Positions 6,488 through 9,275 of a DNA stretch of 9,275 bases are shown here, one piece after another. The notes under the pieces were generated by a model. The model did not search any database. It saw nothing but the letters and a program-made list of their open reading frames with translations, and was not told the DNA's origin. Made by a program: the position numbers and the translations under genes. The DNA comes from Pseudomonadota bacterium (GTDB lineage: Bacteria; Myxococcota; Myxococcia; Myxococcales; Myxococcaceae), in the NCBI GenBank assembly GCA_023424585.1, contig JAFADT010000704.1, forward strand, positions 1 to 9,275, in the 5' to 3' direction. How positions within the stretch are numbered: the first letter of the stretch is position 1; each line of letters begins with the position of its first letter.

Positions 6488-7179
6488 AGCATACGCGTGG
6501 CATGACGTTGTTGGAGATGATGACCGCCCTGGCGGTGGTGGCCGTGTGCATCACCCTGGCGGTCGCGGGAATGCAGGGGAGCATTGGCGGCCAGAAGGAG
6601 AACACTGCCACGCGTGAGCTGTGGTCGGGCGCGCTGCGGGCGCGCCAGCTGGCCATCAGCACGAACCAGCCAGTGCGCTTCGTGGTGGAGGACAACGTCC
6701 TCCAGCCGGACGGCCAGCAGCACACCGTGGCCCGCTGGGAGCGGCTGCAGTGCGGTGATGACCCCGCCACCGCGGACGACTGGGGCACAGCCCAGTGCCC
6801 CAGCAGCGCCTGCGTGAATAAGACGTGCCGCACCACGCCCTCGTGCTGCACGGAGACGGGCCCAGACATCATCATCCCGCCCACCATGGACGCCGCCAAC
6901 ATCAACAACCTGTGCTTCCTGCCGGGCTCCGGCCGGCCGGCGCTCAACAGGATGGACTGCCTGCGGGGGCAGCTCGGTCAGACCTCGGTCGTCGCGAATG
7001 CGGCGCCGTTGGATAGCTCCATCCAGTTCCGCTTCACCTCCAACCGCGCCAAGAGCGTGCTGATGGTGGAGCCTCTGACGGGCCTGTCCAGCGTGATGGA
7101 TTGCGACTCGCTGGCGGCCACCACCAGCGATGACAGCCGCAAGGACGCGCGGCTGGCGGCGGCCTGCGCAGTGCCCTGA
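6484..7179 (+). CDS. fimU: FimU/GspH-like type IV minor prepilin, Cys-rich
   Basis: A 231-residue prepilin that starts at ATG 6484, overlapping the pilW stop (ATGA). Its leader is MKHTRG and cleavage falls before MTLLEMM, so +1 is Met and +5 is the conserved Glu11. The hydrophobic helix covers about residues 7-30 (ALAVVAVCITLAVAG), followed by a helix with ELWSGALRARQLAISTNQPVRF, the pattern seen in FimT/FimU/GspH pilins where the chain turns into the first beta strand. The soluble domain has ten Cys (90, 105, 110, 115, 121, 122, 144, 159, 207 and 228), five of them between 105 and 122, plus one in the membrane helix. FimU normally joins the PilV/PilW/PilX/PilY1 tip complex to the major pilin shaft. 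This is the last gene of the operon; a strong hairpin follows 12 bases after the stop. No clear Shine-Dalgarno is present (GGTGA is only 4 bases away), which again suggests coupling. Confidence 0.85.
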   Translation: MKHTRGMTLLEMMTALAVVAVCITLAVAGMQGSIGGQKENTATRELWSGALRARQLAISTNQPVRFVVEDNVLQPDGQQHTVARWERLQCGDDPATADDWGTAQCPSSACVNKTCRTTPSCCTETGPDIIIPPTMDAANINNLCFLPGSGRPALNRMDCLRGQLGQTSVVANAAPLDSSIQFRFTSNRAKSVLMVEPLTGLSSVMDCDSLAATTSDDSRKDARLAAACAVP

Positions 7180-7190
7180 GCGGGTGAGAC

Positions 7191-7227
7191 CGCGCGCCCG
7201 GGGACCGTCCCCTCTCCCGGGCGCGCG
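7191..7227 (+). terminator. GC-rich hairpin after the pilin operon, possible terminator
   Basis: A perfect 12-bp inverted repeat: CGCGCGCCCGGG at 7191-7202 pairs with CCCGGGCGCGCG at 7216-7227, with a 13-base loop. It starts 12 bases after the fimU stop. No T run follows (the next bases are TGAGCCTCCCC), so it is not a textbook intrinsic terminator. It may end transcription weakly, work with Rho, or protect the mRNA 3' end. Its position between two unrelated transcription units supports a 3'-end role. Confidence 0.5.
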
Positions 7228-7265
7228 TGAGCCTCCCCGCCCAGCGGCCGTCCCGCTGCCCTCGT

Positions 7266-7282
7266 GGACACGACAGGTGTCC
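7266..7282. repeat. Short inverted repeat upstream of the mfd promoter candidate
   Basis: GGACAC (7266-7271) and GTGTCC (7277-7282) form a 6-bp dyad with a 5-base centre. It lies about 10 bases upstream of the candidate -35 element of mfd, where an operator could sit. A dyad of this size can occur by chance in GC-rich DNA. Confidence 0.2.
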
Positions 7283-7292
7283 GCATCCGGCG

Positions 7293-7321
7293 TTGATTTG
7301 GGAGGGAGTGCACCCTAATTA
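7293..7321 (+). promoter_or_regulatory. Candidate promoter of mfd
   Basis: This is the only AT-rich patch in the intergenic region. TTGATT (7293-7298) matches four of six bases of a sigma-70 -35 box. CCTAAT (7314-7319) matches four of six of a -10 box with a 15-base spacer; TAATTA (7316-7321) at 17 bases is an alternative register but a poor match. A start site near 7326-7330 would give a leader of about 20 bases. The matches are weak, and the support is mainly position and base composition. Confidence 0.28.
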
Positions 7322-7326
7322 GCCGA

Positions 7327-7343
7327 GGGCCCCACACGGGCCC
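7327..7343 (+). promoter_or_regulatory. Leader hairpin directly before mfd start
   Basis: GGGCCC at 7327-7332 can pair with GGGCCC at 7338-7343 around the loop CACAC. It ends four bases before the mfd ATG (7348). If transcription starts near 7327, the mRNA would begin with this stem. No Shine-Dalgarno lies at normal distance from the ATG; the nearest, GGGAGGGAG at 7300-7308, is 39 bases upstream. Confidence 0.35.
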
Positions 7344-7347
7344 CCGA

Positions 7348-9275
7348 ATGGATACCTCCCTCTCCCCGAAGTCCGACAGCACGTCCTGGCCCGGCGGTGC
7401 TCCCTCTCCCTCCGGCGATGCCTTCGCCCGGCTGCTGGCCTCCCTGCGCGCGGGGCACCGTGCGCGAACGCAGGGGGTGAAGGGCGCGGCGCGCGGCCAC
7501 CTGCTCGCCCACCTGCACCGGGAGCTGCGCGCGCCCCTGGTGTGCGTGGCCGTGGATGAGGAGGCGGCGGACGCGCTCGCGCACGACCTGGCCTTCTTCC
7601 TGGGAGGCACCGGCAGCCTGCTGGAGCCTCGCGTGCTGCGCCTGCCCGCGGACGAGGTGCTTCCTTACGACGAGCTGTCGCCGGAGCCGGGCCCCATCAC
7701 GGAGCGGCTGGGCGCGCTGTTCCACCTCGCGCGCGGCACGCCGTTCCCCGCACTGGTGCTGTCCGTGCGCGCGCTGCACCGCCGCGTGCTGCCGCTGGCG
7801 GTGATGGAGGGACTGGCCCAGCGCGTGGAGGTGGGCCAGGACTTCGACCGCGACTCGCTGGCGCGGAAGCTGGCGCTGATGGGCTACCAGAACAGCCCCT
7901 TGGTGGAGGACAAGGGCACCTTCAGCGTGCGCGGCGGCCTGCTGGACGTCTTCAGCCCGCTGTACGAGCGGCCGGTGCGCCTGGAGTTCTTCGGGGACAC
8001 CATCGAGTCCATCCGCGTCTTCGACCCGGAGACGCAGCGCACCGTGGACGCGCTCAAGGCCGTGGACCTGGTGCCCGCGCGCGAGCTGCTGCTCACCGAC
8101 GACACGCGCCCCCGCGCCGAGGCCGCCGCCCGCGCGGTGGCGGACCGCATCAACCTGCCCACCATCAAGCTGCGCGAGCGGCTGGACGCGCTCCGGGAAG
8201 GGCTGCCCGGCTTCGGGCTGGAGGGCCTCCTCCCCGGCTTCTTCGAGGGCGGGCTGGCCTCCGTGTTCGACTACCTGCGCGCGTGGGCGAAGGAGCCCGT
8301 CGTCTACCTGGACGACCCGGTGGGGCTGGACCGCGCCCTGGAGGAGCTCCAGGCGGAGCTGGCCAGGGGCGTGGAGGAGGCGGACGCGCGCCAGGACCTC
8401 ACCTATCCGCCCGAGCACCACTTCCTCACGCGCGAGGGCGTGGCGGCGGGCCTCCAGGCCCTGCGCGTGGTGGAGGGCGGCGGCCTGTCGCTCACGCAGT
8501 CCGAAGCGCCCGTGGCCTTCAGCTTCGGCACCACGCAGGACCTGCGCGAGGCCATCCTCGCGCACCACGGCGAGGAGGGCGCCCTCACCCCGCTGGTGGA
8601 GCGGCTCCAGCGCTGGCGCGACACCGGCGTGGCGTGCGCGGTGGCGTGCGGCACGCTCAGCCAGGCGGACCGGCTCAAGCGCCTGCTGCTGGACCGCTCC
8701 GTGATGGTGAAGGTGCACACGGAAGCGTTGCAAGACCCGGCGAAGCTCTACGAGCCGGCGGTGTGGGCGCACCTGTTCACCGGCGAGGTGAGCCAGGGCT
8801 TCGTCGACCCGGACGGCCGGCTGGCCGTGCTCGCGGATGAGGAGATCTTCGGCGTCCGCTCGCGCCGGCGCGTCAAGCGCAGCAAGAAGCTGGACGCGTT
8901 CGCCGCGGGCTTCAAGGACCTGAAGGAAGGCGACCTCATCGTCCACACCGACTTCGGCATCGGGCGCTACGCGGGCCTGACGAAGATGGAGGTGCAGGGC
9001 GTGCCGGGGGACTTCCTCGTCCTGGAGTACGCGGGGCGGGACAAGATCTACCTGCCGGTGGGCCGCATGCGGCTCATCCAGAAGTTCACCGGCGGCGACC
9101 CGGACAAGGTCCAGTTGGACAAGCTGGGCACGACGAGCTGGGAGAAGACGAAGAAGCGCGTCAAGGAGCAGCTGCTCAAGATGGCGGCGGAGCTGCTGCA
9201 AATCGCCGCCTCGCGCTGGGCGCACCCCGGCCATGCCTTCAGCGCGCCGGACCGCTACTTCGCCCAGTTCGAGGC
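7348..9275 (+). CDS. mfd: Transcription-repair coupling factor Mfd, N-terminal 642 residues (3' truncated by window)
   Basis: Mfd recognises RNA polymerase stalled at DNA damage, removes it by ATP-driven translocation and recruits UvrA for nucleotide excision repair. The frame is open from ATG 7348 to the window end. An in-frame TGA at 7294 with no start codon in between fixes this ATG as the first possible start. Residues 1-23 are a Ser/Pro-rich extension. The UvrB-homology region follows, with LPADEVLPYDELSPEPG at 99-115, the MGYQNSPLVEDKGTF segment and RGGLLDVFSP at 195-204, then FFGDTIESIRVFD from 214. A second degenerate module ends near EEIFGVRSRRR (498-508). The CarD-like RNA-polymerase-interacting domain spans about 525-582 (GDLIVHTDFGIGRYAGL, then IYLPVGRMRLIQKF). 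The window stops in DRYFAQFE, just before the helicase motor, so Walker motifs are not visible. Full-length Mfd is about 1150-1200 residues. It is a housekeeping gene, apparently unrelated to the pilus operon. Confidence 0.96.
   Translation, partial: MDTSLSPKSDSTSWPGGAPSPSGDAFARLLASLRAGHRARTQGVKGAARGHLLAHLHRELRAPLVCVAVDEEAADALAHDLAFFLGGTGSLLEPRVLRLPADEVLPYDELSPEPGPITERLGALFHLARGTPFPALVLSVRALHRRVLPLAVMEGLAQRVEVGQDFDRDSLARKLALMGYQNSPLVEDKGTFSVRGGLLDVFSPLYERPVRLEFFGDTIESIRVFDPETQRTVDALKAVDLVPARELLLTDDTRPRAEAAARAVADRINLPTIKLRERLDALREGLPGFGLEGLLPGFFEGGLASVFDYLRAWAKEPVVYLDDPVGLDRALEELQAELARGVEEADARQDLTYPPEHHFLTREGVAAGLQALRVVEGGGLSLTQSEAPVAFSFGTTQDLREAILAHHGEEGALTPLVERLQRWRDTGVACAVACGTLSQADRLKRLLLDRSVMVKVHTEALQDPAKLYEPAVWAHLFTGEVSQGFVDPDGRLAVLADEEIFGVRSRRRVKRSKKLDAFAAGFKDLKEGDLIVHTDFGIGRYAGLTKMEVQGVPGDFLVLEYAGRDKIYLPVGRMRLIQKFTGGDPDKVQLDKLGTTSWEKTKKRVKEQLLKMAAELLQIAASRWAHPGHAFSAPDRYFAQFE

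Noticed and set aside
7308..7322. Mini-frame GTG-CAC-CCT-AAT-TAG just upstream of mfd
   Set aside because: Four codons only, overlapping the promoter candidate, with no reason to think it is a leader peptide.
7315..9234. Minus-strand open frame of 639 residues opposite mfd
   Set aside because: Composition is Arg/Leu/His/Gln-rich shadow sequence; the plus-strand frame aligns convincingly with Mfd domains.

Overview
The window reads as chromosomal DNA from a high-GC deltaproteobacterium, most likely a myxobacterium of the Myxococcus/Corallococcus group. The reasons are very high GC with strong third-position GC bias, long antisense shadow reading frames, and a gene set that matches the Myxococcus xanthus 'cluster_1' minor-pilin/PilY1 locus. 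The genus is an inference from gene content, not from a database match.

Bases 1-7179 hold one tightly packed plus-strand operon for the tip and priming complex of a type IVa pilus. In order it contains: the 3' end of a small c-type cytochrome resembling TfcP (cut by the window start inside its CXXCH heme motif); a 1445-residue PilY1 tip adhesin with a signal peptide, a DUF4114-type segment and a C-terminal PilC/PilY1 propeller with a calcium loop; and three minor prepilins (PilV-, PilW- and FimU/GspH-like), each with a G|X-T-L-L-E prepilin peptidase site. Every junction overlaps by 1 or 4 bases, so the genes look co-transcribed and translationally coupled. The fourth minor pilin of such complexes, PilX, is not in the window and probably lies upstream.

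The most interesting part is the tfcP-pilY1 pair. In M. xanthus, TfcP is a non-canonical cytochrome c with His/Cys heme ligation. It helps PilY1.1 bind calcium rather than carrying electrons. Here the CH of the heme motif is at bases 2-7, and a Cys (158-160) stands where a cytochrome c would carry its distal Met. PilY1 contains a canonical DxDxDGxxD loop near its C-terminus, an EF-hand-like 12-residue loop near its N-terminus, and a partial DxNxDG loop in the middle. PilW contains a further partial DxDxDG motif.

Bases 7180-7347 are intergenic. They hold a 12-bp perfect GC-rich inverted repeat just after the operon (a candidate transcription end without a T tract), a weak promoter-like pair, and a small hairpin in the leader of the next gene.

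Bases 7348-9275 hold the first 642 codons of mfd, the transcription-repair coupling factor, running off the window end after the RNA-polymerase-interacting domain and before the helicase motor. It is an unrelated housekeeping gene and has its own leader. No RNA genes, mobile elements, CRISPR arrays or long repeats were seen.
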